Shown piece after piece: positions 24,750 through 32,979 of a stretch of 64,000 nt of DNA. Position numbers and translations under genes: made by a program. The notes beneath the pieces are model-generated. The model did not search any database. It had not been told where the DNA came from and saw nothing but the letters and a program-made list of their open reading frames with translations. The stretch comes from Tsukamurella paurometabola DSM 20162 (GTDB taxonomy: Bacteria; Actinomycetota; Actinomycetes; Mycobacteriales; Mycobacteriaceae). The DNA is taken from positions 124,001-188,000 of the forward strand of contig NC_014158.1 in the NCBI RefSeq assembly GCF_000092225.1, in the 5' to 3' direction. Position 1 is the stretch's first letter, and the number at the start of each line of letters is the position of its first letter.

Positions 24750-25148
24750 ATGATGGCGATCGAATTGGAGCTGCTGGCGCCGCCGCGCGAGCCGATGTCC
24801 CTGGTCGACGGCCTGGCGATCGCCGGTCCGTCGGAGTTGACGACGCAGGCCTACCACCCCGACGATCCGCGCGAACTGGTCGAATTCCTCGTTCGAGGAG
24901 TACATGAGTCGGGCCCCGGGTTCGCGCTCGAGGTCACCGGACCCGATGCCGCCGTCGCCGTACTGTGCGCCACCGTTGCCGCGCTCACGGGCGACGACAT
25001 CGAGGGAGCGCTCGCCGACCCGGACGAGCAGCGCCTCGCCGGGCTCAACCCGATGGCGCAGGACGCCCTGCGGGAGCGGCTGCGGCACCTCATCGCCCCG
25101 GACCCGCAGGCCATCACCGACCGGCTGCACGCGCTCGGATTGCGCTGA
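24750..25148 (+). CDS. Hypothetical protein, 132 aa
   Basis: The protein is small, acidic and soluble, starting at ATG 24750 or 24753 behind AGGGTCAGG. It has no recognised domain. The sequence is Ala/Leu/Asp-rich with predicted helices, and the segment LNPMAQDALRERLRHLI near residue 100 is the most distinctive. It diverges from the DUF2470 gene across the iron box, so it might also be iron-responsive. It converges on the gene at 25152 with a three-base gap. Confidence 0.55.
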   Translation: MMAIELELLAPPREPMSLVDGLAIAGPSELTTQAYHPDDPRELVEFLVRGVHESGPGFALEVTGPDAAVAVLCATVAALTGDDIEGALADPDEQRLAGLNPMAQDALRERLRHLIAPDPQAITDRLHALGLR

Positions 25149-25151
25149 TAG

Positions 25152-26135
25152 TCAGGAGATTTGATCGACGGGGACGGTCCAGGCCGTGCCGCACGGCCCC
25201 TGGTTCGGAGACCGGGAGCCGCGGTCGAACCATGCGCGAGTGTTCGTGCGGGACAGCTGCGGAGCATCAGGTAGGTCGGCGACCATCGTGAAGGTCGCGG
25301 CATCCATCGCGGCCCGCTCCAGATCGCCCTCGGTGATCGCCGTGCCCACCAGCCGTGCGATGGTACTGCCGGACAGGCACAACGTCTGCATGTGTTCGCG
25401 GCGAAGGTATTCCGATCCCAGCGGGCTCGGCGCGCCGCCCGCGTCGCGGACCAGAGCCTCGACATCGGTGCCTACTCCGCTGCGCGACTCGGCCCGGCTC
25501 GCGACCGACAGCGAGAGCCACTGCAATGCCGCCGCGGCCTGATTGCCCGCCGCCGCGACGATCCCATCGCGGTTGACGAAGGTGGCCGAACCGCACGACG
25601 AGACCGTGCGAATCGTCCACCCCACCGGGCAATCGTTCCCGGGCGCCACGCCGTTCGGATCGGAGAAGACGCGCACCGTGTTCGGCGGGAGTCTCCACAC
25701 CTGTTCCAGGCATCGCGTGCCTGCGCCGGAGAAGGCTTCGATCGCCGCCGGATCCGTCGACCAGGCAGGCAACGCGCAGCGCGGCGTCACGAGCGCGGTG
25801 GTGAACAGCGAACTGGTCGTGATCTGATCGACCGACGGCGGCGAGGGTGGCACGGCCGTATCGGCGCCGCGGGTCAGGGGTGGTACCGCCGAGGGAGACG
25901 AGTCGGGTCGGGAGACCGCCGCCCACCCGATCGCGCCCGCGATGAACACGACGGCCACGACGAGGATGACCCACCCCGAGCGGCCGCGACTGCGGCGACG
26001 CTTCGTGTGACCGGTGCCGTATCGGCCGTTCGCGTACGGGCTCCCCGTCGGAAGCCGGTTCGACCGCCACGGCTGCGGCCCCTGCGGCGCGGGACCGGAA
26101 CTGATCCGGTCCAGCGGATTGTCGTACTCACCCAT
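25152..26135 (-). CDS. Membrane-anchored secreted protein, degenerate neutral-zinc-metallopeptidase-like
   Basis: The 327-residue protein has a Pro/Gly/Arg-rich cytosolic start of about 55 residues and one membrane helix (WVILVVAVVFIAGAIGWAAV). The extracellular domain has several paired cysteines (CALPAW, CLEQVW, CPVGW, SSCGSA, TLCLSG, GPCGTAW). The order of motifs resembles actinobacterial YpfJ-type zinc metallopeptidases, but the place where HEFGH would be is only NQAAAALQWLSLSVASR. It is therefore probably not a peptidase. The resemblance is my judgement from motif order, not a search. Confidence 0.5.
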   Translation of the reverse strand: MGEYDNPLDRISSGPAPQGPQPWRSNRLPTGSPYANGRYGTGHTKRRRSRGRSGWVILVVAVVFIAGAIGWAAVSRPDSSPSAVPPLTRGADTAVPPSPPSVDQITTSSLFTTALVTPRCALPAWSTDPAAIEAFSGAGTRCLEQVWRLPPNTVRVFSDPNGVAPGNDCPVGWTIRTVSSCGSATFVNRDGIVAAAGNQAAAALQWLSLSVASRAESRSGVGTDVEALVRDAGGAPSPLGSEYLRREHMQTLCLSGSTIARLVGTAITEGDLERAAMDAATFTMVADLPDAPQLSRTNTRAWFDRGSRSPNQGPCGTAWTVPVDQIS

Positions 26136-26241
26136 GCGGCTTCGCCTCCATCCCCCACAACGTCGAGATAACTATAATGAAGAGATGCTGGTACGGCTCT
26201 GTGTCGCCGGTCGCACCGGTCCGCTCCGATAGGCTCGGTGC

Positions 26242-27177
26242 GTGACGCGCATCGCCTATTTCGGCCCCGAGGGGACGTTCACCGAGATGGCGCTGCTGCA
26301 GTGCCTCGACCTCGCCGCGCAGGGCCGGATGGATGTCCCGGGAGTCCCGCTCGCCGGCGCCGAGCGAGTCAGCGCGCCCAGTCAGGTGGCAGCGCTCGGC
26401 CTGGTCGCCGACGGTGTGGTCGATCTCGCCTGTGTCCCCATCGAATCCTCGGTCGAAGGGCCTGTCACCCCCACCCTGGACACGCTGGGATTCGGCGGCG
26501 ATCCGCTGCAGATCTACGCCGAGACCGATCTCGCCGTGTCCTTCTCCATCGTCGGTACCGTTCCGCTGGCCGAGGCGCGCACCGTCGGCGCCTACCCGGT
26601 GGCCTCCGCACAGGTCCGCGGCTGGCTCGCGGCGAATGCGCCGCAGGCCGACGTCGTGCCCGCCGCCTCGAACTCCGCCGCTGCGGTCGACGCCGCGCAA
26701 GGCCGCGTCGACGTCGCCGTCACCACCGCACTCGCGGCCGCGATGCACGGCGTCCCCGAGCTGGCCGCGGGCGTCGCCGATGTGGCCGACGCCCGTACCC
26801 GATTCGTGCTGTGCGGTCGCCCCGGCCCCGCGCCCGCCCGCACCGGTCAAGACTGCACGGCTGTCGTCCTCGACGTGCCGAGCCGGCCCGGCTCGCTGGC
26901 CCTCGTCATGGCCGAATTCGCGCTCCGCGGAGTCGATCTCACCCGGATCGAGTCGCGCCCCAAACGGACCGTCTTCGGCAGTTACGTCTTCCATTTCGAT
27001 TGTGTGGGCCACATCGACGACCCTGCTGTCGGCGAGGCATTGCGCGCCCTGCACCGGGTGTGCGACGACGTACGCTTCCTCGGCTCCTGGCCCCGGCCCG
27101 GCGGCCCCGGCACGGCTCCCACCGACCCCGGTGACTCCGCCGAATGGTTCGACCGACTGCGCAGGGGAGAACGATGA
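26242..27177 (+). CDS. pheA: Prephenate dehydratase
   Basis: The 311-residue enzyme of phenylalanine synthesis opens with YFGPEGTFTEMAL and has the catalytic PIESSVEGPVTPTLD and DARTRFVLCGR (the TRF motif). A C-terminal ACT domain follows (SRPGSLALVMAEFALRGVDL, then the ESRP phenylalanine-binding motif). It converts prephenate to phenylpyruvate and should be inhibited by phenylalanine. The start is GTG 26242. It overlaps the histidine phosphatase gene by four bases, an arrangement matching Rv3838c-Rv3837c. Confidence 0.95.
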   Translation: MTRIAYFGPEGTFTEMALLQCLDLAAQGRMDVPGVPLAGAERVSAPSQVAALGLVADGVVDLACVPIESSVEGPVTPTLDTLGFGGDPLQIYAETDLAVSFSIVGTVPLAEARTVGAYPVASAQVRGWLAANAPQADVVPAASNSAAAVDAAQGRVDVAVTTALAAAMHGVPELAAGVADVADARTRFVLCGRPGPAPARTGQDCTAVVLDVPSRPGSLALVMAEFALRGVDLTRIESRPKRTVFGSYVFHFDCVGHIDDPAVGEALRALHRVCDDVRFLGSWPRPGGPGTAPTDPGDSAEWFDRLRRGER

Positions 27178-27809
27178 CGGGGCTGCTGCACCTGGTCCGG
27201 CACGGACAGACCACCGCGAACGTCGCCAAGGCCCTCGACACCCTTCCGCCGGGTGCGCCACTCACCGCGGAGGGCTCCGACCAGGCCCGACGGTTCGCGG
27301 CCGACCGGCCCGGCACGGTTCCGGCGGTGCTGCTCAGCTCCGTCGCCCGGCGAGCGCAGCAGACCGCCGAGCTGATCGGCGCCGGCTGGAACGTACCCGT
27401 CACCGTGATCGACGGCGTTCACGAGGTGCAGGCCGGCGACCTGGAGGGCCGCACCGACGAGGAGGCGGTGCGGCAGTTCCGCGATGTGGTCGAGCGCTGG
27501 CACTCCGGCGACCGCGCCGCGGCCCTCCCGGGAGGCGAATCCGCCGACGATCTCTTCGCCCGCTACCTGCCCGCGGTCGCCGCCGTCCGCGCGCAGTACC
27601 TCGACGCGGGCGACGTCTACCTGGTGAGCCACGGCGCCGCGATTCGGCTGGTCGCCGCGCAGCTCGGGGGTGTCGACGGGGAATACGCGCATAAGCATCA
27701 CCTACCCAACACGGGCGAAATCGTGCTCCGGCCGTTGCCGGGACCGACCGGCGGATGGGAGCTGGTCAGCTGGGCGGACGCACCGTCGCCCGCGGACCCG
27801 ATGGGCTAG
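27174..27809 (+). CDS. Histidine phosphatase superfamily (phosphoglycerate mutase-like)
   Basis: The 211-residue protein has the phosphohistidine motif LVRHGQTTANVAKALDT at its N-terminus, the second arginine in LLSSVARRAQQTAE, the acid in HEVQAGDLEGRTDEE and the second histidine in LVSHGAAIRL. Members dephosphorylate a range of small substrates, and cofactor-independent mutase activity is unlikely. It is coupled to pheA by ATGA overlap, so it may remove a phosphate in a related pathway. Its stop overlaps that of the convergent zincin gene. Confidence 0.88.
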   Translation: MTGLLHLVRHGQTTANVAKALDTLPPGAPLTAEGSDQARRFAADRPGTVPAVLLSSVARRAQQTAELIGAGWNVPVTVIDGVHEVQAGDLEGRTDEEAVRQFRDVVERWHSGDRAAALPGGESADDLFARYLPAVAAVRAQYLDAGDVYLVSHGAAIRLVAAQLGGVDGEYAHKHHLPNTGEIVLRPLPGPTGGWELVSWADAPSPADPMG

Positions 27810-28153
27810 GCCCAGCCCAATTCTTGCAGGCGCTGGTCGTCGATCCCGAAATGATGGCCGATCTCGTGCAGCACCGTCACCCGGATCTCGCGCCGCAGCT
27901 GCTCTTCCGTCTCGCACATGTCCATCAGCGGCTCGCGGTAGATGAAGATCCGGTCCGGCAGTGTGCCGAAGTAGGTGCTGGTGTCCCGCTCGGTGAGTGC
28001 GATGCCCTCGTACAGGCCCAGGATGGTGGGGTCCTCGTCGTTGCGGTCGCGCACCAGCACCACCACGTTGTTCATCGCCTCCGCGAGCTGCGGGGGAACG
28101 TCATCGAGGGCGTCGGAGACCCAATCCTGGAAGGCACGACGGGAGACGTGCAC
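27806..28153 (-). CDS. Minimal zincin-type metallopeptidase (Rv3836-like)
   Basis: The 115-residue protein begins at GTG 28153, two bases after the stop of the septum-formation gene. It contains EIRVTVLHEIGHHFGIDDQRL, with HEIGHH and the third ligand aspartate/histidine region typical of the short metallopeptidase family also called possibl_zn_metalloprotease. The N-terminal half VSDALDDVPPQLAEAMNNVV is the conserved lead-in. Function is not known. Order matches Rv3836 next to Rv3835. Confidence 0.85.
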   Translation of the reverse strand: MHVSRRAFQDWVSDALDDVPPQLAEAMNNVVVLVRDRNDEDPTILGLYEGIALTERDTSTYFGTLPDRIFIYREPLMDMCETEEQLRREIRVTVLHEIGHHFGIDDQRLQELGWA

Positions 28154-28155
28154 GG

Positions 28156-29256
28156 TTAGCGCCCCGGCTTCGGCGGAGCGGCACCCGGGAAGGTGGGCAT
28201 GACGGGCTTCTTTCCGTCGATCAACAGGTTCGGCGATTTCGCGGAGCCCGTGACCGGGATGAACTTCTTCCCGTCGGACGCGGCGACGAAGCACACCGAG
28301 GTGCGCGCGCCCGCGGTCCACGCCTCTTGCGAGAGGGTGTTCCACTGCAACTGCAGGCCGGATTTGCGCAGGCCGTCCTGCGCACCGAACCACGCGGTGG
28401 TGCGGGCCGGGCAAGTGCCGCCCAGGTAGTCCTCCTGCTGCGCGAGCGTCGGCCAGGACGCATCCGGGAACTTCTGCCGCAGGTCCACGGTGGCGGTCAC
28501 CTCGAAGGCGTGCGGGGCGCTGCAATCGACGGGGACGGTGGCTTGGCCGCGGTCGTTGATACCGATGCACGTGCCCACCGGCCAGGAGGTGGCCTTGTCC
28601 TGGTTGGCCACCTTGCCGGTGGAGTCGACGACGGCTCCGGAGCCGTCGACCAGTTGGACACCGCAGCGCATGGTGCGGTCGCCGCCCTCCCAGGCCTTCT
28701 CGCCCGCGGTGAGCAGGCCCATCTGGTAGCGGCCCTTCGGGTCCAGGCGTTGCCCCAGGTACTCGGCGACCACGGGGGTGCAGACCTGCTCGCGGAGCGC
28801 CGCGATCTGCTGCTCCGACGGGTACTTCGCGTCCGGTGGCAGGGTATTGGCCGGCTCGCCGGCGACTTCGAACTTGTGCGACGCCGAGCAGTCGACGGCC
28901 GCCAGTGCGCCGGCGGTGTCCCAGGTGATGCAGGATCCCGGCTTCGATCGTGCGAGGGTTGAGCCGTTGGCGGCGAGTCGCGGCCCGTGGTCTTCGGAGA
29001 CCGGGTCGAAGTAGCCGGCCGCGTACAGCGTGCCACCGAGCGCGAGGGCTCCCACGATCACAGCGATCAGGACGGCGCGCAGGTTCGCCGCGCTCACCCG
29101 TCCTGCCCGCAGGTCGGTCACGTCGGCGTCGACCGGACCCGCCAGCGGATCGGGCTTCGCGGCAGCGGCGTCGTCGGAAGCCAGACGATCCGGCCCGTCC
29201 GGGGGCTGGACGGGCTCGGGCTGGGTATCGGTGTCGTCGGCCATCGAATCCATCAT
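28156..29256 (-). CDS. Septum-formation family membrane protein (Rv3835-like)
   Basis: The 366-residue protein has an acidic cytosolic N-terminus, one membrane helix (LRAVLIAVIVGALALGGTLYAAG) and two repeats of the extracellular septum-formation domain. Each repeat has a CI-W/G, C-x-x-x-H and later cysteines: SCITWDTAGALAAVDCSASH and TCIGINDRGQATVPVDCSAP. Disulfide-linked tandem domains are likely. The first of three clustered ATG codons is used; any is possible. It is co-transcribed with the zincin gene two bases downstream. Confidence 0.85.
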   Translation of the reverse strand: MMDSMADDTDTQPEPVQPPDGPDRLASDDAAAAKPDPLAGPVDADVTDLRAGRVSAANLRAVLIAVIVGALALGGTLYAAGYFDPVSEDHGPRLAANGSTLARSKPGSCITWDTAGALAAVDCSASHKFEVAGEPANTLPPDAKYPSEQQIAALREQVCTPVVAEYLGQRLDPKGRYQMGLLTAGEKAWEGGDRTMRCGVQLVDGSGAVVDSTGKVANQDKATSWPVGTCIGINDRGQATVPVDCSAPHAFEVTATVDLRQKFPDASWPTLAQQEDYLGGTCPARTTAWFGAQDGLRKSGLQLQWNTLSQEAWTAGARTSVCFVAASDGKKFIPVTGSAKSPNLLIDGKKPVMPTFPGAAPPKPGR

Positions 29257-29318
29257 GCCTGGCCGTGTGCGCGAATACCGTGTGGGGCGCGGTACCGGCG
29301 GCGTAATAGGCTGGTCGG

Positions 29319-30572
29319 GTGATCGACGTCAAGCTGCTCCGCGAGAATCCGGACCTCGTGCGCGCCTCGCAGCGCGCCCGTGGTGAAGACGCCGCGTTGG
29401 TGGACGCCCTGCTGGAGGCCGACGCGCACCGTCGCGCCGCTGTCCTGGCGGCCGACAACCTGCGTGCCGAGCACAAGACGTCCTCCAAGTCGATCGGCAA
29501 AGCCGCACCCGAGGAGCGCCCCGCGCTCGTCGCGGCGGCCGGCGAGCTGGCGGCGAAGGTCAAGGAGGCGGAGGCCGAGCAGGCTCGCGCCGACGAAGTC
29601 TTCGACGAGACGGCACGCAAGATCGGCAATGTGATCATCGAGGGCGTGCCCGCCGGCGGCGAGGACGATTTCGAGGTGCTCGAGCACGTGGGCACGATCC
29701 CCGAGATCACCGACCCCAAAGACCATCTCGAGCTCGCCGAGGGGCTGGGACTGCTCGATATGGAGCGCGGCGCGAAGGTCTCGGGCTCGCGGTTCTACTT
29801 CATGACCGGTCACGGCGCGCTGTTCCAGATGGCGCTGCTGCAACTCGCCGTGCAGAAGGCCGTGGCGCACGGCTTCACGCTGATGATCCCGCCGGTACTG
29901 GTGAAGCCGGAGATCATGGGCGGCACCGGCTTCCTGGGTGCGCACGCCGACGAGATCTACCGGCTCGAGGCCGACGACCTGTACCTCGTGGGCACCTCGG
30001 AGGTTCCGCTGGCGGGGTACCACATGGGCGAGATCATCGATCTGAACGATGGTCCGATTCGTTATGCGGCGCAGTCGAGTTGCTTCCGCCGCGAGGCGGG
30101 TTCGTACGGCAAGGACACCCGCGGCATCATCCGGGTGCACCAGTTCGACAAGATCGAGATGTTCGTCTACTGCAAGCCCGAGGATGCCGAGGCCGAGCAC
30201 CAGCGGCTGCTCGATTTCGAGAAGGAGATGCTGGCCGCCGTCGAGGTGCCCTACCGGGTGATCGACGTGGCCGCAGGCGATCTCGGCAGCTCCGCCGCGC
30301 GCAAGTTCGACTGCGAGGCGTGGGTGCCGTCGCAGGAGCGCTACCGCGAGCTCACGTCGACCTCGAACTGCACCACCTTCCAGGCCCGCCGCCTCGGCGT
30401 GCGGTACCGGGACGAGGACGGTCGGCCGCAGATCGCCGCCACGCTCAACGGCACGCTGGCCACCACGCGCTGGCTCGTCGCGATCTGGGAGAACCACCAG
30501 CAGCCCGACGGTTCCGTGCGGGTCCCCGCCGCCCTGCAGCCGTTCCTCGGCACGGACGTCCTGCGCCCGTAA
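29319..30572 (+). CDS. serS: Seryl-tRNA synthetase
   Basis: The 417-residue class II synthetase has an N-terminal coiled-coil tRNA arm (residues 30-100, [18 protein letters not shown] and [20 protein letters not shown]) and motif 1 around [16 protein letters not shown]. The serine/ATP loop is [11 protein letters not shown], motif 2 [18 protein letters not shown] with [12 protein letters not shown], and motif 3 follows [18 protein letters not shown] as [18 protein letters not shown]. It charges tRNA-Ser. The start is GTG 29319. It is divergent from the septum-formation gene across 62 bases. No tRNA gene is seen nearby. Confidence 0.97.
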   Translation: MIDVKLLRENPDLVRASQRARGEDAALVDALLEADAHRRAAVLAADNLRAEHKTSSKSIGKAAPEERPALVAAAGELAAKVKEAEAEQARADEVFDETARKIGNVIIEGVPAGGEDDFEVLEHVGTIPEITDPKDHLELAEGLGLLDMERGAKVSGSRFYFMTGHGALFQMALLQLAVQKAVAHGFTLMIPPVLVKPEIMGGTGFLGAHADEIYRLEADDLYLVGTSEVPLAGYHMGEIIDLNDGPIRYAAQSSCFRREAGSYGKDTRGIIRVHQFDKIEMFVYCKPEDAEAEHQRLLDFEKEMLAAVEVPYRVIDVAAGDLGSSAARKFDCEAWVPSQERYRELTSTSNCTTFQARRLGVRYRDEDGRPQIAATLNGTLATTRWLVAIWENHQQPDGSVRVPAALQPFLGTDVLRP

Positions 30573-30580
30573 CTCCGGGG

Positions 30581-30940
30581 CTACTGCGGTGGCATCACTG
30601 CCATGGCTGCCGCAAGGCCGACCGCCGTCCCGACGATTCCGGTGATCGGTGCGATCACGTACCAAACGCTGACCGTGTGATTGGTCAGAAGGAGCATCGA
30701 GCGCACCAGCCAGGCCCCGATCGCGATCGCGCCGAGCCCGATCCCGGCCGCGGCGCAGAGGATGGTCCCCATGGGCAACTCGTCGGATCGCCCGATCGTC
30801 GTGAGCAAGGCCGCCCAGAACAAGATCTGGCCCACGACGGAGGTGATCACAATCGCCAGGTCCAGTCCCCACAGCCGGTGTCGAGTGATCGACGGACGAG
30901 CGGGTGCGAGCCCGGGCGGGTAGTGCATTGACGAGGTCAC
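30581..30940 (-). CDS. Small membrane protein related to its neighbours at 31.7-32.9 kb
   Basis: The product has about 119 residues with three or four membrane helices. The stretch AIGAWLVRSMLLL followed by VIAPITGIVGTAVGLAA parallels VWIVRVGIALARP and LVIPTISALGLTAAV in the interrupted gene at 31735-32325. It therefore looks like a shortened paralog lacking the soluble C-terminal part. The GTG at 30940 sits exactly seven bases after TATATT (plus 30948-30953), as expected for a leaderless mRNA; an ATG at 30928 is the alternative. It ends nine bases after the serS stop, convergent. Confidence 0.6.
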   Translation of the reverse strand: MTSSMHYPPGLAPARPSITRHRLWGLDLAIVITSVVGQILFWAALLTTIGRSDELPMGTILCAAAGIGLGAIAIGAWLVRSMLLLTNHTVSVWYVIAPITGIVGTAVGLAAAMAVMPPQ

Positions 30941-31000
30941 GAAATGCAATATAGCAAATAGATCGTGGCCGTCGGGCGGCGCTCGAAACCGCCGGTTCCC

Positions 31001-31735
31001 TCATGCCGGGATGATGATCGCTCCCGAGTCGTCCACGAAGGCGACGTAGGGCGCGCCGAGCGCCGGCGCCCGGCGGTGCCGCCACCGGCCCTCGTAACTG
31101 CGCGTGAATACCCGGGCCTCGCCGGTGCCCGAGTCTGTTCCCGTCATGGTGGCGACCACGGCCCTGCGCGTGTTTCCGTCGTCGTCGCGCCACTCGCTGT
31201 CGCGGAGATCGGTGACCGTCAGCGGGATCCGGGCGCCGTGGAACGCGGTCCGCTCCCGCTCGCCCTGCTTGCGGCGGGTCCAACGCTGGATCGCCGCGAA
31301 CAGTGCGGTCCACAGCACGCCGAAGATGATCGCCAAGGGGCCCAACCACTTCCGCATGAAGGCATCGATCATGGCGTGCTGCGGATCGTCGGGGTCGTAG
31401 TACACGGTGACCGCGTCACCGATCGCCGGCTCGCTCGACGATGCCCCCGATTCCCGCTTGCGGTAGTCGACGCCGTCCACGGTGTACCCGACGATGCGCT
31501 GGTAGCTGTACTCGGTTCGCCCGTTCTCCTTGGGGGACGCGCTCTCCTCGTAGTCCACCACGCGCCCCTCGGCGGTGCTTGCTGACGCCAGGAACATGGT
31601 GTCGACCACGGTGAAGTAACAACCCGCGGCGATGGTGAGCACGCCGAGGGCGATGAAGAGCCGGACCATCAGGTGTGATTCACGCACGGAGCGGGCGGCG
31701 GCTCGTCGTTCCCGGTCGAATTCCGGCTCGGACAT
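31001..31735 (-). CDS. DUF3592-domain membrane protein
   Basis: The 244-residue protein has two membrane helices (LMVRLFIALGVLTIAAGCYF and LGPLAIIFGVLWTALFAAI) flanking an external DUF3592 domain. Domain motifs are GRVVDYEESASP, the YTVDGVDYRKRES strand pair and GDAVTVYYDPDDPQ. A cytosolic beta-rich C-terminal part follows. Function is unknown. The ATG at 31735 shares one base with the stop of the upstream interrupted gene (TGATG), so the two were one operon. Confidence 0.8.
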   Translation of the reverse strand: MSEPEFDRERRAAARSVRESHLMVRLFIALGVLTIAAGCYFTVVDTMFLASASTAEGRVVDYEESASPKENGRTEYSYQRIVGYTVDGVDYRKRESGASSSEPAIGDAVTVYYDPDDPQHAMIDAFMRKWLGPLAIIFGVLWTALFAAIQRWTRRKQGERERTAFHGARIPLTVTDLRDSEWRDDDGNTRRAVVATMTGTDSGTGEARVFTRSYEGRWRHRRAPALGAPYVAFVDDSGAIIIPA

Positions 31736-32325
31736 CAGAAGACCTCGTTGACCAGCCACCACTGCCCGTCGAAGTGTTCCACGGTGTTGCGATGGCGCTC
31801 CTCGGCGGGCCGCACGGCGTGCCCCACAGGGGAGTGGACGAGGTACTCGGAGTTGAGGAACCCGGCGTCGACGACGCGGAACCAGATGTTGCCGTCGGCG
31901 CGGTCGTCGTAGCTGAGGGAGTAGCTACCGATCCGCAGCGACTCCCCGCTCCGCACCGGCATTGCCCCGGAGCGGATCGCCGCCGACGTGGCCTCCAGGC
32001 GCGGTTTGGCGTACGTCCAGCGGGCCTCCCGGGGCAGATTGAACACGGCGGCAGTGAGCCCGAGGGCACTGATCGTCGGGATCACGAGGAACCGCCAGTC
32101 CCACTGTGGCCCGATCGGCCGGGCGAGCGCGATACCGACCCGGACGATCCACACCAGGGCGAAGGCAACGGTGGGTCAGAACGCCAGCAGCAGCACCATG
32201 AAGTCGCCTCCGGGAAGGGAGATCCCCCAGCACAGGGTGAGCACCAGCGCGGTAGCGGCGAGGGTCATGGGAAGTCCGGGCGGTCGTTGCCACCAGGGGC
32301 GCACTGGGGCATCGATGTTCTGCAT
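31735..32325 (-). pseudogene. Membrane protein gene interrupted by an in-frame TGA
   Basis: The ATG at 32325 begins MQNIDAPVRPWWQRPPGLP, and the frame stays open except for one TGA (plus 32176-32178). It then continues PTVAFALVWIVRVGIALARP through to a stop at 31735. With the TGA counted as a residue the product would be 196 residues, against 195 for the neighbour at 32355-32942. The two align along their full length (WWQRPPGLP with WWHRPPGLP; AEERHRNTVEHFDGQWWLV with PPSEHDRVAHFDGPWWRV). The simplest reading is a recent nonsense mutation. Two separate short proteins, or stop-codon readthrough, are less likely. TACCGT lies seven bases before the ATG, suggesting a leaderless transcript. Confidence 0.7.
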
Positions 32326-32354
32326 GATAGGTACGGTAGCTCGAAGATGGCGGG

Positions 32355-32942
32355 TCAGTACATGTCGATGACCCGCCACCACGGACCATCGAAGTGAGCC
32401 ACCCGATCGTGCTCGGAGGGCGGGCCGTAGGTGTGCGGCCTCCCAGCGGGGGAGAACACGATGTAGTGGGTATCGCCGATCGCGCCCGTGCCCAACCGAA
32501 ATCGGACGGTGCCCTCGACCGTGGACCGGGTGACGGAGAAAGTGCCCAGTCGCAATTGCGTGGGGGTGGGCTGCGCATCAGCGAGCGCAGCGTGGGCGGC
32601 GTGCTCGAACGCGGGCTTCGCCTGGATCCAGCGCGCAGCGAAGGGGACGTCGAGGTACACCAGGCCGAGGGTGATCAGACCGATCAGCGGTACCGCCGCG
32701 TACCGCACGCTCCAGCGGGGCCGGTGTGCGAGTGAGATCATCGTCCGTCCGATCCAGGTGAATGCGATCAGGCTCAGTCCGGCGAGGATCGCCACCCCGA
32801 GCGTCGGACTCCCGTCCTGCGGCGTACTCGCCTCCACCATCCACGTACCGCACGCGATCAGGCTCGCCAAGGCCAGAGGCAACCCCGGCGGCCGGTGCCA
32901 CCACGCCCGGGGCGTGAGCGCAGTGGATGCAGAGGTGGTCAT
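32355..32942 (-). CDS. Small membrane protein, intact paralog of the interrupted neighbour
   Basis: The 195-residue protein opens with PRAWWHRPPGLPLALASLIA and has three membrane helices (ILAGLSLIAFTWIGRTMISL among them). A C-terminal extracytoplasmic domain of about 90 residues contains RLGTFSVTRSTVEGTVRFRL, IVFSPAGRP and VAHFDGPWWRVIDMY. I do not recognise the family. The start ATG 32942 lies 9 bases from an inverted repeat. The cluster of this gene, its interrupted copy, a shortened copy and a DUF3592 gene points to local duplication. Confidence 0.6.
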   Translation of the reverse strand: MTTSASTALTPRAWWHRPPGLPLALASLIACGTWMVEASTPQDGSPTLGVAILAGLSLIAFTWIGRTMISLAHRPRWSVRYAAVPLIGLITLGLVYLDVPFAARWIQAKPAFEHAAHAALADAQPTPTQLRLGTFSVTRSTVEGTVRFRLGTGAIGDTHYIVFSPAGRPHTYGPPSEHDRVAHFDGPWWRVIDMY

Positions 32943-32951
32943 CGCATCGAT

Positions 32952-32970
32952 GGTAAATCGATGATTTACC
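32952..32970 (-). promoter_or_regulatory. Perfect inverted repeat upstream of the paralog gene
   Basis: GGTAAATC-GAT-GATTTACC forms 8-bp perfect arms around three bases, AT-rich against GC-rich surroundings. It lies between the stop of the roadblock gene and the start of the 32942 gene, both on the minus strand. It is better explained as an operator than as a terminator because the stem is weak and no U-run follows. Confidence 0.45.
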
Positions 32971-32979
32971 AAACGAGGA

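Noticed and set aside
29253-31349. Long minus-strand frame spanning serS
   Set aside because: Opposite a certain gene; protein composition is that of an antisense shadow.
32176-32178. TGA as a selenocysteine codon
   Set aside because: The aligned residue in the paralog is not cysteine, no stem-loop of SECIS type is evident after it, and the protein is not a redox enzyme. Nonsense mutation is simpler.
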